From Mycolicibacter sinensis (GTDB lineage: Bacteria; Actinomycetota; Actinomycetes; Mycobacteriales; Mycobacteriaceae), in NCBI RefSeq assembly GCF_001667375.1, contig NZ_LZIN01000075.1, positions 124,001-188,000 on the forward strand: DNA of 64,000 bases. Direction: 5' to 3'. Below are positions 39,354-47,421 of the stretch, one piece after another. Both the position numbers and the translations under genes were made by a program. Within the stretch, counting starts at the first letter, position 1; the number at the start of each line of letters is the position of its first letter. The notes below the pieces were generated by a model that was given only the letters and a program-made list of their open reading frames with translations, was not told where the DNA came from and ran no database searches.

Positions 39354-40833
39354 TGTTCAGCACACGGCAGAGTTGGCTGCCGCCGGCCCCGCCACCCGAT
39401 TGCGGGCACTATTGGATGCACAGCGCGCCGATTTCCTCACGGCGGGAACACCGCCGGTCGACATCCGACGCGATCGCATCGACCGGCTGATCCTGCTGCT
39501 CACCGAGAACGCCGACGAGTTCGCCGCGGCGCTGCACGCCGACTTCGGAAACCGTCCCTACGGGGTCAACCTGCTGTCCGAGATGGCCGGAATCCTGCCC
39601 GATATCAGCGCGACTCGTCGCAATGTCGAGAAATGGATGCGACCCGAGCGCATTCGCTCCGGCGCACTGATGGGTATGCCCACCGTGGTTGAGAAGAAGC
39701 CCCTCGGCGTGGTCGGGGTCATCGGCCCGTGGAATTTCCCCATCGGCCTGGTGGTGCAGCCCGCCGCGTCGGCATTCGCCGCCGGCAACCGGGTGATGAT
39801 CAAATTCTCCGAGGTGACCTCGCGCACCGCCGAGCTTTTCGCCGCCAAGGTCGCCGAGTACTTCGATCCAACCGAACTGACCGTGGTCACCGGCGGCGCC
39901 GATGTCGGAGCGGCATTCAGCGCCTTGCCTTTCGATCATTTGTTCTTCACCGGATCACCTGGCGTCGGCGCCTTGGTGGCTGCGACGGCGGGAATGAACC
40001 TGGTGCCGGTCACCCTGGAGCTCGGGGGTAAGAACCCGGCCGTGATCGCCGCGGATGCGGACATCACCGAGATGGCCCGGCGGGTGATGGCCGCCCGAGT
40101 TGCCAACGGTGGGCAGATCTGCCTGTGCCCCGACTACGCTTTCGTGCCGCGTGCTTACGTCAACCAATTCGTGAACGCCGCCATCGAACAGGGCCGGCTG
40201 GCCGCCTCGACCGAGGGCGAGGCCGGCATGGTCAGCATTGTCGATGACAAGAATTTCGACAGGGTCATCGCGCTGATCGAGGACGCCCGCCGCCTCGGTG
40301 CCACCATCCGCGACACCGGAACCCCGCCGGATCGTGGGCAACGGCGCATCCCCCCGATGATCGCGCTCGGTGTCACCGACGACATGCGCCTGGCACATGA
40401 GGAAGTCTTCGGCCCGGTTCTCTCGGTCCTGCCGTACGACGACCTGTCGCAGGTGTGCAATTACGTCGCGGCGCGGCCCGCGCCCTTGGCGGCCTACTGG
40501 TTCGGTCCGCAAGGCCGGGGCTTTGAGGAATTCCGCGAGCGCACCTTCAGCGGTGGCGTATCGGTCAACGATTTCGCCCTGCACTGTGCGGTGATGGCCG
40601 CCCCGTTCGGTGGTGTCGGACATAGCGGATCGGGTGCGTACCACGGCAAGACGGGTTTCGACACGTTCACCCATCAGCGCACCGTGACGACGAGCAAGCT
40701 GCCGTTCAGCTTCGCCCGACTGATCACTCCGCCATATCCTCGGGCCCTGACCCGCTGTCTGAAGACCTACCTTGCCTGGGAGCGGCGCGGCGCCACTCGC
40801 CGCGTTGCAAAACGGGCGAAGGGACGCCGGTAG
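39343..40833 (+). CDS. Aldehyde dehydrogenase (coniferyl-aldehyde dehydrogenase type)
   Basis: The 496-residue NAD(P)-dependent aldehyde dehydrogenase has IGPWNFPIGLVVQP, FFTGSPGVG, LELGGKNP (catalytic Glu), ANGGQICLCPDY (Cys nucleophile in GQICL) and HEEVFGPVL. The general build is that of class 3-like and CalB enzymes acting on hydrophobic aldehydes. The C-terminus ends with a basic tail (RRVAKRAKGRR), and a hydrophobic C-terminal helix is plausible. In the operon it would oxidise the SDR product to the acid for CoA activation. Confidence 0.92.
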   Translation: MSTDVQHTAELAAAGPATRLRALLDAQRADFLTAGTPPVDIRRDRIDRLILLLTENADEFAAALHADFGNRPYGVNLLSEMAGILPDISATRRNVEKWMRPERIRSGALMGMPTVVEKKPLGVVGVIGPWNFPIGLVVQPAASAFAAGNRVMIKFSEVTSRTAELFAAKVAEYFDPTELTVVTGGADVGAAFSALPFDHLFFTGSPGVGALVAATAGMNLVPVTLELGGKNPAVIAADADITEMARRVMAARVANGGQICLCPDYAFVPRAYVNQFVNAAIEQGRLAASTEGEAGMVSIVDDKNFDRVIALIEDARRLGATIRDTGTPPDRGQRRIPPMIALGVTDDMRLAHEEVFGPVLSVLPYDDLSQVCNYVAARPAPLAAYWFGPQGRGFEEFRERTFSGGVSVNDFALHCAVMAAPFGGVGHSGSGAYHGKTGFDTFTHQRTVTTSKLPFSFARLITPPYPRALTRCLKTYLAWERRGATRRVAKRAKGRR

Positions 40834-40836
40834 CCC

Positions 40837-40980
40837 ATGGCGTGCTGTCTGCTGATCGCAGCCCTGTTCACCCGGATCAACGAGTGGCTGCACCGCCACG
40901 GGTTGGTCGGCGCCAACCGCACCGTGTTGTTCCCGACCGCCAGTTCCCCCCTCCCTGCGACACAAGGTGGCCCACGATGA
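40837..40980 (+). CDS. Small hydrophobic MACC-motif protein, copy B
   Basis: A 47-residue frame from ATG 40837, 3 bases after the aldehyde dehydrogenase stop and preceded by GGGACG. It begins MACCLLIAALFTRI, matching copy A (MACC, then a hydrophobic run, then Phe), and ends with a Pro/Thr-rich tail. Its TGA overlaps the ATG of the Ldi-like gene (ATGA), so translation is probably coupled. The frame of the large gene is also open over this stretch, but the conservation with copy A favours the small gene. Too short for usual gene callers. Confidence 0.65.
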   Translation: MACCLLIAALFTRINEWLHRHGLVGANRTVLFPTASSPLPATQGGPR

Positions 40981-42932
40981 GTACTCTGCTCGACAACGCA
41001 ACGCGGGAATCGGGCACCGACTCGACCGACCTGCCCCGCCGCTCGAAATTCAACGGTCCGGTGGCGTCACGGAGACTGCGTCGCAGTGCGACCGGTTATC
41101 TGCTGATAGCCGTGATCGGCGTGCTGCCGACACTTTTCGGCTTGTCGACGGCATGGCAGGCCGCGGGCCTCGGCCTGCTATTCCCCGGAGCCGGATTCCT
41201 GGTCTTCGGCAGCTGGACGTTGCTTGGAATCACGATTTCTGTGCTCGTATTCGCGGTCGCCTGCATAGCGTGGTTCGCCACCGGCAATGTGGTGGCACCC
41301 GTCGTCGCCTGGCTCGGTGCGGTGGCAGTCGCCGGGGGCCTGGCGCCCGCTCACCCACAACCTGCGCCGCTTCTCGGTGCGATGGGTGTGGCGTTGGTGA
41401 TCGTCGGAGTCATCGTCGTCTTGGCGATCGTCCGGCGTGTTCTCGCGGTACGGCGCAGCGCACGGCTACGTGCCGAACGTGCGAGCTATCTGCCCGCCGA
41501 CCTTGACGCCTTGCAGCGACGGCTGCTGCCCGAGGACCCCGCGCCGCGCGAACTCGACGAAATCCAGCTGGGCCACGTGAAGTGGCTGCTGAGCCTAGGC
41601 TTGCAGCCGGTCAACCAGTTCAACGGATTCGACATCATTGAGCAGTTCCAGCCCTCGGCGTTGCGCTACCAGATCAATCATGTCCAATACGCGCTGGCGC
41701 AGGTGCAACGGCACTACACACCGAACTTCCACGGTTATCTGTCTGTGGCCCAGGAACAGCTGATCGAGAAGTTGACCGTGCCGAAGGTCTGGAAGTACTG
41801 GCGGTTGGAGCGGCTGTGGGGACGACTGAGCACCCATTACGATCCGGCCGGCTTCGAGAACATCATGTTGACCGGTTGGTCGGGTATCTGTCTGAACACC
41901 TACAGCGCGAACACGAGTAGTGACCGGTTCGCACGTGCGGGCGCGCTCGAATTCGGTCTGGGCGATCCGAAGAAGACCTATCGCCACGATGCTCATTCGT
42001 TCAACGCGTCGCTGATGTGGAACTTCGGGCGATCGCCGCAGACGGTGTTCGCCTGCGAGCCGAACTGGACCTACTCGGCCTGCAACATCTACGGACTCAA
42101 CAGCGTGGCGTCGTATGACGCCGCGTTCGGTACCCGCTATCTGGACGCGTTGCGCGAACCGTTCCTGCGGGGGATGCGTGAAGAACTCATGACTCCCGGC
42201 GGGGAACTCATTCCATTCCGATCGGACTACACCGGCATTTCGATCCCGTTCGGCGGCGAGGTCATGTACTTCCAGGCCGCTGGATGGATCGCGCCGGTCT
42301 ACCCGGAGGTCGCGCGCACGCTGTGGGCCATCGCCTGCCGGGAGGTGCTCGATATCCACAACGGCGGACTCGAGGCGTACCTAGCCAAGCCGTTCATGCT
42401 GGATTCCGGCAATTACCGGAGTACCGGCATGTACGCCCGTGGTGTCATTTTGTTTGCGGCGCGCGAATTCGGTGACCAGCAGATCGCCGATGCTGCTCAC
42501 CAGGCGCTGGACGCCTACAACGAGCCTGTCGCGCAGGATGGTATGCGCCGATACGCCAATGGCTCGACGTTCGCCAATGCGCTCGTGGCCCAGGGGTTGC
42601 TGACTCAGCGGGGTGATTGGACACGGCTCATCACCCAACCCGCGCCCGAATCCGCGCGCACCGGGCCGATTCTGCAACACGTCGCGTTCGAGCAGGTGAT
42701 GGTCGCGTACGCGGTCAGCGATGGCGACGATCTGCGTTTGGTACTGAGGGGGAATTCCACTGCATCGGTGGCGGATGCTCCGTTGCGGCTAGCCCGGTTG
42801 CGTCCGAAGTCTCGCTATGAGGCGTGGGTCGATGGACAGTGCATCGCATTTACCAGTGACGAGAACGGCGGTGCGACGGTAGCAGTTCGCGTCGGTAGCA
42901 GGACGGTGGTGAACATCGTGCCCGCTCGGTGA
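40977..42932 (+). CDS. Membrane-anchored linalool dehydratase/isomerase-like protein, copy 2
   Basis: The ATG at 40977 gives 651 residues; an upstream extension to 40842 is open but would overwrite the small MACC gene. About five hydrophobic segments fill residues 40-155, including LLFPGAGFLV and AWFATGNVVAPVVAWLGAV, shared with copy 1. The catalytic-type motif CEPNWTYSACN places Cys360 and Cys369 nine apart, with upstream YRHD. The C-terminal beta domain also matches copy 1 (GPILxxVxxEQVxVA). The two copies differ strongly after the CN motif (IYGLNSVASYDAAFGTR here, MPAISTLMMSDRLHGTR in copy 1), suggesting different substrates or successive steps. Confidence 0.75.
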   Translation: MSTLLDNATRESGTDSTDLPRRSKFNGPVASRRLRRSATGYLLIAVIGVLPTLFGLSTAWQAAGLGLLFPGAGFLVFGSWTLLGITISVLVFAVACIAWFATGNVVAPVVAWLGAVAVAGGLAPAHPQPAPLLGAMGVALVIVGVIVVLAIVRRVLAVRRSARLRAERASYLPADLDALQRRLLPEDPAPRELDEIQLGHVKWLLSLGLQPVNQFNGFDIIEQFQPSALRYQINHVQYALAQVQRHYTPNFHGYLSVAQEQLIEKLTVPKVWKYWRLERLWGRLSTHYDPAGFENIMLTGWSGICLNTYSANTSSDRFARAGALEFGLGDPKKTYRHDAHSFNASLMWNFGRSPQTVFACEPNWTYSACNIYGLNSVASYDAAFGTRYLDALREPFLRGMREELMTPGGELIPFRSDYTGISIPFGGEVMYFQAAGWIAPVYPEVARTLWAIACREVLDIHNGGLEAYLAKPFMLDSGNYRSTGMYARGVILFAAREFGDQQIADAAHQALDAYNEPVAQDGMRRYANGSTFANALVAQGLLTQRGDWTRLITQPAPESARTGPILQHVAFEQVMVAYAVSDGDDLRLVLRGNSTASVADAPLRLARLRPKSRYEAWVDGQCIAFTSDENGGATVAVRVGSRTVVNIVPAR

Positions 42933-42986
42933 GTGCCGGCGGCGGTGAGTTGGCGTACATGGATCTGCAGGGTGGGTAGGCGTCCG

Positions 42987-43092
42987 ACTCCTCGTCGGTG
43001 GTCTCCTCGGCTGTCGAGATCGACTCGATGCCTGCGTTATTCACCGGCACGTTCAGCTGGCCGTAGGTATCCACGGTCCTGTCGATCACCAT
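42987..43092 (-). pseudogene. SDR dehydrogenase fragment
   Basis: The minus-strand frame from 43092 reads MVIDRTVDTYGQLNVPVNNAG then IESISTAEETTDEES, the central part of an SDR (the NNAG loop and following helix), before similarity ends. The cofactor-binding start and the catalytic Tyr-Lys part are missing. It lies at the end of the Ldi-like operon on the other strand. Confidence 0.6.
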
Positions 43093-43136
43093 GCGCCAGG
43101 TCTCCGGCGACGTCGCTGGCTCGCTGGCAGCAGACA

Positions 43137-43301
43137 GCGATTCATCCCGCGGTTCACGGACTGATCGACCGGTTTCAGCGTAAGGGTACAGGTGATCTGT
43201 TCCGCGAGTTCACGCTGTTGTTCCCGGTCTGCATCATCACTGAGATGATCGGACTGCCTTACGAGGACATCCAGCGGTTCAACACCTGGGGGGCCGTATG
43301 A
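43137..43301 (+). pseudogene. Cytochrome P450 fragment
   Basis: About 54 codons read AIHPAVHGLIDRFQRKGTGD, LFREFTLLFPVCIITEMIGL and PYEDIQRFNTWGA, the helix D-F region of a CYP125/142-like or other bacterial P450. The heme-Cys and I-helix regions are absent. The frame is open upstream but without P450 similarity. Only this internal slice survives. Confidence 0.7.
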
Positions 43302-43443
43302 CGGCGGATCGCATGCTGCCGATGCTGTGGCGGTTGCCTCGGCTATTCGGTCGGATCGGCCGAGTTTGACTGCCCCGCAATACAGACTTCTGGATGTGTT
43401 GGCGGACTACGCCACGCTGCTCGAGCAGGTCGACGAGGACTGA
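43298..43443 (+). pseudogene. Possible MarR-type regulator fragment
   Basis: From ATG 43298 the frame reads MLPMLWRLPRLFGRIGR and stops. Shifting frame continues with PSLTAPQYRLLDVLADYATL to a TGA at 43443. The LTxxQYRLLxxLA pattern is typical of the first helices of MarR regulators, but only about 25 residues support this. A frameshift and C-terminal loss are implied. Confidence 0.3.
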
Positions 43444-43458
43444 CCCTACCGGGCCGGA

Positions 43459-44088
43459 TCAGTCGCATGCGTGGGAGCGGTGGATCTTGCTTCCCCAGTG
43501 CTTCACCCGTTCGGAAGCATAACCGTTGACCCACGCCGTATTGCGGGCTTTGATGCCCACGCCGACATTTGAGAGATGTTGCCAGAGTCGGTAGAACGCC
43601 TCACCTTGGTATACCGGGAAGTACTGGTCTCCGGCGAAGTCCTGTGTCTGGGTCAGAGCCTGTGCACGTGGGGCCAGGAAATCCTCGGTGCGGTCGATAT
43701 TGGCGGCCACTGCGTCGGCCTGGGCCTGGATCTGTCCGTGCGTCCAGTCGTTGCTCGCATGTATCAGGTTGAAGCCGAACTGGTCGATCTGGCGTACCAG
43801 GTCGCGGTATTGCGCGTTGAACCACTGGCACATCTCACCCATGGCGGTGATGTCGGCCGGCGTCACGTGATTGGCAATCTTGTCGTAAGGTAGCCGCACC
43901 GTCGGAGCCCAATTGGTCGACGTGACAATAATTTCCGGCATCGGTGGCACGGGTGGGTCATCGGGGCTGGCGGTGGCCGGCTCGGCCAATGTGAGCACAC
44001 ACGACACCAACACGCCGAGACCGCCGAATGCGGCGGCGCTCTTACGGATCCAGGCGCGCGAGGTCTGCGTTATATCTGTCTTAGGCAT
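43459..44088 (-). CDS. Exported protein of unknown function
   Basis: The ATG at 44088 gives 209 residues; a longer frame to 44154 is open. A signal sequence (basic WIRKSAAAFGGLGVLVSCVL, then AEPATAS) precedes a Pro-rich linker PDDPPVPPMPE. The mature helical part has MGEMCQWFNAQYRDLVRQID and an acidic/Ala-rich coil, suggesting a coiled-coil fold. I do not recognise the family. It is the last of three small exported-protein genes on this strand, immediately upstream of and divergent from the mce operon. Confidence 0.7.
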   Translation of the reverse strand: MPKTDITQTSRAWIRKSAAAFGGLGVLVSCVLTLAEPATASPDDPPVPPMPEIIVTSTNWAPTVRLPYDKIANHVTPADITAMGEMCQWFNAQYRDLVRQIDQFGFNLIHASNDWTHGQIQAQADAVAANIDRTEDFLAPRAQALTQTQDFAGDQYFPVYQGEAFYRLWQHLSNVGVGIKARNTAWVNGYASERVKHWGSKIHRSHACD

Positions 44089-44093
44089 CGGGA

Positions 44094-44603
44094 TCAACCT
44101 ATTCTGTCCAGCCGGAACGGCATCACAACGGTGAGGAACTTGAATGTCCCACATGCTCCGCTGACGCCCGTCGTCTTATCTCTGCCCTCCAGGTAGGGGG
44201 ACCCAATCTTGGTGACGCCGTTGGAATCTGACGGATAGAAGGTGAAGGTCTGGTGACCGGGGGAGGTGCTGCCGTCCGGGCAGATCTGCCAACCGGGCAG
44301 ATCGCGCTCGACCTTCCAGATACGCCCATCGACCGATCGTGCCAATGCGCTCCACCCTGCGTCGCTGGTCACCTGGCCGCCGCATACCCGGTCCTTGGTG
44401 CAGGCGGACTCGATGGTCCAGGTGCTGCGCACGGTCTGCTCGCCGTGGAATGCATAGTCGGTGGTGGCGAATTGGCCATCGGATACCGCGGCGAAGGTCC
44501 CATTGATGGCGAAGTCGTTGCCGACCGCCGCTGCGGTTGCCGGGGTGCACAACCCGCCGGCCATGGCCATCAGCGCGGCGGTGGCACCTAGGTAGGCATG
44601 CAT
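44094..44603 (-). CDS. Secreted protein of unknown function
   Basis: The ATG at 44603 has a strong AAGGAG 6 bases upstream and gives 169 residues with a signal peptide (MHAYLGATAALMAMAGGLC..ATAAA). The mature part is beta-rich, with FAINGTFAAVSDGQFATT, SACTKDRVCGGQV, GWQICPDG and a last Cys in GACGTF, suggesting two disulphides. This resembles widespread mycobacterial secreted proteins of about 150 residues with no assigned function. It starts 47 bases after the DUF732 gene and ends 5 bases before the next, so they are likely co-transcribed. Confidence 0.78.
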   Translation of the reverse strand: MHAYLGATAALMAMAGGLCTPATAAAVGNDFAINGTFAAVSDGQFATTDYAFHGEQTVRSTWTIESACTKDRVCGGQVTSDAGWSALARSVDGRIWKVERDLPGWQICPDGSTSPGHQTFTFYPSDSNGVTKIGSPYLEGRDKTTGVSGACGTFKFLTVVMPFRLDRIG

Positions 44604-44650
44604 CGGAGTCTCCTTGAATACGTTCGCTGTTCGGTGGCTGACGACCGCGT

Positions 44651-44989
44651 TCACCAAGCGGGTTCGATCGGGGCGAACTGGGGCCCGCACAGCGTCTGCT
44701 GAGCAACGCTGACGAGCACGGCCAATTGAGCCGGCGCGACATCGGGGTATTGGTGGCGCAGATAGTCGCGGGCTTGCTCGGGCGTGTAGTCGTAGTGTAT
44801 GAGGTTGCACGCCGTCGAGGCGTTGATCAGCGTCATCTCTTCGTCGTAGGTCGTCCATCCTGGGTCGTAGCCTCTTTCGCGCAACATGCTCAGGAAGTCG
44901 GTAGCCGGATCAGCGGGAGCCGAGACGGCGAACAGCAACGAAACCGCGCCGCCGATGACGGCGATCAGGCCTGCTCGCGTGCGAGTCAT
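44651..44989 (-). CDS. DUF732 secreted protein
   Basis: The ATG at 44989 gives 112 residues with a signal peptide (MTRTRAGLIAVIGGAVSLLF..SAPADP). The mature domain has FLSMLRERGYDP, ASTACNLIHYDYTPEQARDY and a final Cys in QQTLCGP, the DUF732 pattern of a small helical domain with a conserved Cys pair. DUF732 proteins are numerous in mycobacteria; their function is unknown. A perfect palindrome ATACCGGTAT lies just upstream (45002-45011). Confidence 0.8.
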   Translation of the reverse strand: MTRTRAGLIAVIGGAVSLLFAVSAPADPATDFLSMLRERGYDPGWTTYDEEMTLINASTACNLIHYDYTPEQARDYLRHQYPDVAPAQLAVLVSVAQQTLCGPQFAPIEPAW

Positions 44990-45626
44990 GGACGGCAATA
45001 TATACCGGTATGCCCTTGAGCTATCTTCGGATTGGGTTTTTCTGCCGCTCGGCCAAGCGGGGATCTGCGTTCTCAAATCGGTGTCCTCTCAGCCACGGCG
45101 GCGCGGTCGCGCGGCGTCGCGTTTTGTTTTACGGATCTAGATAATTTATTTAGTATGATCCTGATTACGATACGACGATCGAGTGAGCTGAGTTGGCGAC
45201 CGGGAATCCCCGGCCCGGTCTGTGAACATGACGCTCCTTCCGGCCGACGTGCGCTTCGCCGGGAACCAATCTGCGCTCCGTTGACGAATTTAGGTTACCT
45301 GGTTAGTGTGATTGCTCACAACGTCGCGGCGCGGTTTGCGCGGCACGCAACTGTGGGATAGCCGAGTGGCCACGCGATGGAGGTAACGACGGTGGGATGT
45401 GGTGCGGGTTCTGGCGGCGTATGGCCGAATCAGCCCTGCGGACGGGTTGCTTCGGCCATAGTGACCGGGAGTTGCTGTCTTCTGCGTGAGGGTGGACGTT
45501 GATCGATCTCGAGTTTGCCGCCCTGCGACTTGCCGGGCCGACTAGCGCAGTAGGTCTCCTGCTGCCGTGCCCCGCAGTGTCGGCGCCGCGGCGCGGCCCA
45601 GCCTGCCGCCGATGGGGGGTGGCATC
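44990..45626. promoter_or_regulatory. Long divergent intergenic region upstream of the mce operon
   Basis: About 640 bases without a supported gene. It holds a palindrome ATACCGGTAT (45002-45011) near the DUF732 start and a strikingly AT-rich stretch (about 45121-45180, with TAGATAATTTATTTAGTATG). Further along, at about 45292-45306, AGGTTACCTGGTTAG partly resembles the palindrome found at 58504 and 63467. The AT-rich part is the best candidate for the mce promoter. Open frames here lack family similarity. Confidence 0.45.
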
Positions 45627-46550
45627 GTGACCACAGATCTACGCGACCTCCCTGACCTCGGTCAGGCGCCGCGCCAGGCGCCTGCGATCCACAAGGTCGG
45701 CAAGTCCAACAAAATCAAGCCGGCCAGCAAGGCGCGCCGGAGCCTGACCAAACCGGTCAGGGCATTTGCCCAGCGGCCGGTCCAGTCGGCAGAGACCGTC
45801 GGCCGCGCCGTCAGGATGTTCTTCGACGTCATCCGATTCAGCGTTTCCGACGCCGTCTCCGGTCGGCTACCGCTCGGCGAGCTCATCACTCAGGCCTGGA
45901 CGCTCTACAAGGTCACTGCCCTGCCCGCGATTCTGATGGCTGTTCCGATCGGTGCGCTTGTGGCCGTTCAGGTTTCGGGGCTAATTAATCAGGTAGGTGC
46001 GAACACCCTGGTGGGCGCCGCCAGTGGTGTCGGCATTGTTCGGCAGGGCGCACCGATCACCGCTGGTCTGCTGATGGGGGGCGCCGCGGCGTCGGCGATC
46101 GCCTCCGATCTGGGTGCCCGGGCGATTCGCGAAGAACTCGACGCCCTGAGGGTCATCGGGGTGAACCCGACCCGGCATCTGGTGGTCCCGCGGTTCCTCG
46201 CGCTCATAGTGCTTGCGCCGGTGCTCTGCGGCATCATCATCGCCTCGGCAGTGACTGCCTCCTTCATTCTGTCCTTGGCCGTCAGCGACGTGGCGCCCGG
46301 AACCTACTGGATGTCCTTCGGTTCATTCGCCAAGATGGTCGACGTCTGGTTCGCGCTCGGCAAAGCGGTGGTGTTCGCCGCGATTGTCGGGATCGTGTCC
46401 TCCCTCCGCGGCGTCGAGGCCAAAGGCGGCCCCCGCGGTGTGGCCGATGCGGTGAACGCCGCGGTCGTGCTCAACGTCGTAGGCATTTTCATAGCGAACC
46501 TGGCGATCACCCAGATCGAGACCATGTTCTTCCCCATGCAGGTGGCCTGA
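45627..46550 (+). CDS. yrbEA: Mce transporter permease YrbEA
   Basis: The GTG at 45627, preceded by GGGGGG, gives 307 residues; an earlier GTG at 45567 is in frame. MlaE-type permease with hydrophobic helices and the conserved GLLMGGAAASAIASDLGARA and REELDALRVIGVNPTRHLVV signature. It pairs with YrbEB and an MceG-like ATPase encoded elsewhere to drive lipid import across the envelope. It is the first gene of the mce operon. Confidence 0.93.
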   Translation: MTTDLRDLPDLGQAPRQAPAIHKVGKSNKIKPASKARRSLTKPVRAFAQRPVQSAETVGRAVRMFFDVIRFSVSDAVSGRLPLGELITQAWTLYKVTALPAILMAVPIGALVAVQVSGLINQVGANTLVGAASGVGIVRQGAPITAGLLMGGAAASAIASDLGARAIREELDALRVIGVNPTRHLVVPRFLALIVLAPVLCGIIIASAVTASFILSLAVSDVAPGTYWMSFGSFAKMVDVWFALGKAVVFAAIVGIVSSLRGVEAKGGPRGVADAVNAAVVLNVVGIFIANLAITQIETMFFPMQVA

Positions 46551-46551
46551 T

Positions 46552-47415
46552 ATGGGTTCCCTAGTAGGTGTCCCCTCGCGCTTCGGCGACAAAGTTTGGG
46601 TGCGGATCACCGCACCGTTTCGCCAGTTCTTCCGGACCGCAGGGCGGTGGGTGATCTTCATTGCGCAGACCGTCTATCTGCTACCGCTAACCGTTCGCAA
46701 GTACCGCCGGGAGACGCTGGATCGGATGGTCAACCTCGCCTGGGGGCGCGGTTCACTACTGGTCGACGGCGGTGTGATCAGTGTGCTGGTGGTGCTGGGT
46801 TTGGCGATCGGAAGCATGGTCGCCATCGAGGCCTGGTCGACGCTGAACATGATCGGCTTCGGCGCATTGTCGGGCATCGTCGGCGGGCTGGCAAACGTCC
46901 GTGAGATGGGTCCGCTGGTCGCCGGCATCGCCTTCGCCGCGCAATGCGGCACCCGCATGACCGCCGAGATCGGCTCGATGCGTATCGCCGAAGAGATCGA
47001 CGCCACCGAGGTGATGGGTCTGCGGCCGATTCCGTATGTGGTCGGCACTCGGCTCATCGGCTGCATGCTGATCGTGGTCCCCGGTTATGCCTTGGCCATG
47101 CTGACGAGCTTCTTCATCTCGAATTTCATGATCCAGGGGCTCTATCACGCACCGGGCGGCACGTACAACCACTACTTCGTTCAGTTCCTGTCTCCGCTGG
47201 ATCTGACGTACTCGACGATAAAGGCCGCGGTGTTTGCCTTCGCGGTGACCATGATCCATTGCTATTACGGCTATTTCGCGTCGGGAGGGCCGGTGGGAGT
47301 CGGTGAGGCATCGGGACGTGCGGTGCGCGCAAGCCTGGTGACCGTGATGACCCTTGACCTGATCATGACCATCATGATGTGGGGTTTCAAGCCGACCTTC
47401 CTCTTCAAGGGATAG
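46552..47415 (+). CDS. yrbEB: Mce transporter permease YrbEB
   Basis: The 287-residue MlaE-type permease starts one base after the YrbEA stop. It carries LSGIVGGLANVREMGPLVAG, the signature RMTAEIGSMRIAEEIDATEV and MGLRPIPYVVGTRLIG. It forms the second half of the inner-membrane permease dimer. The gap to mceA is 6 bases. Confidence 0.94.
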   Translation: MGSLVGVPSRFGDKVWVRITAPFRQFFRTAGRWVIFIAQTVYLLPLTVRKYRRETLDRMVNLAWGRGSLLVDGGVISVLVVLGLAIGSMVAIEAWSTLNMIGFGALSGIVGGLANVREMGPLVAGIAFAAQCGTRMTAEIGSMRIAEEIDATEVMGLRPIPYVVGTRLIGCMLIVVPGYALAMLTSFFISNFMIQGLYHAPGGTYNHYFVQFLSPLDLTYSTIKAAVFAFAVTMIHCYYGYFASGGPVGVGEASGRAVRASLVTVMTLDLIMTIMMWGFKPTFLFKG

Positions 47416-47421
47416 ACGACC

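Noticed and set aside
45352-45410. tRNA-like A-box (TAGCCGAGTGG)
   Set aside because: The A-box pattern is perfect, but no D-stem, anticodon stem, T-loop (only GGTTCTGGC) or acceptor pairing can be formed, so it is not a tRNA.
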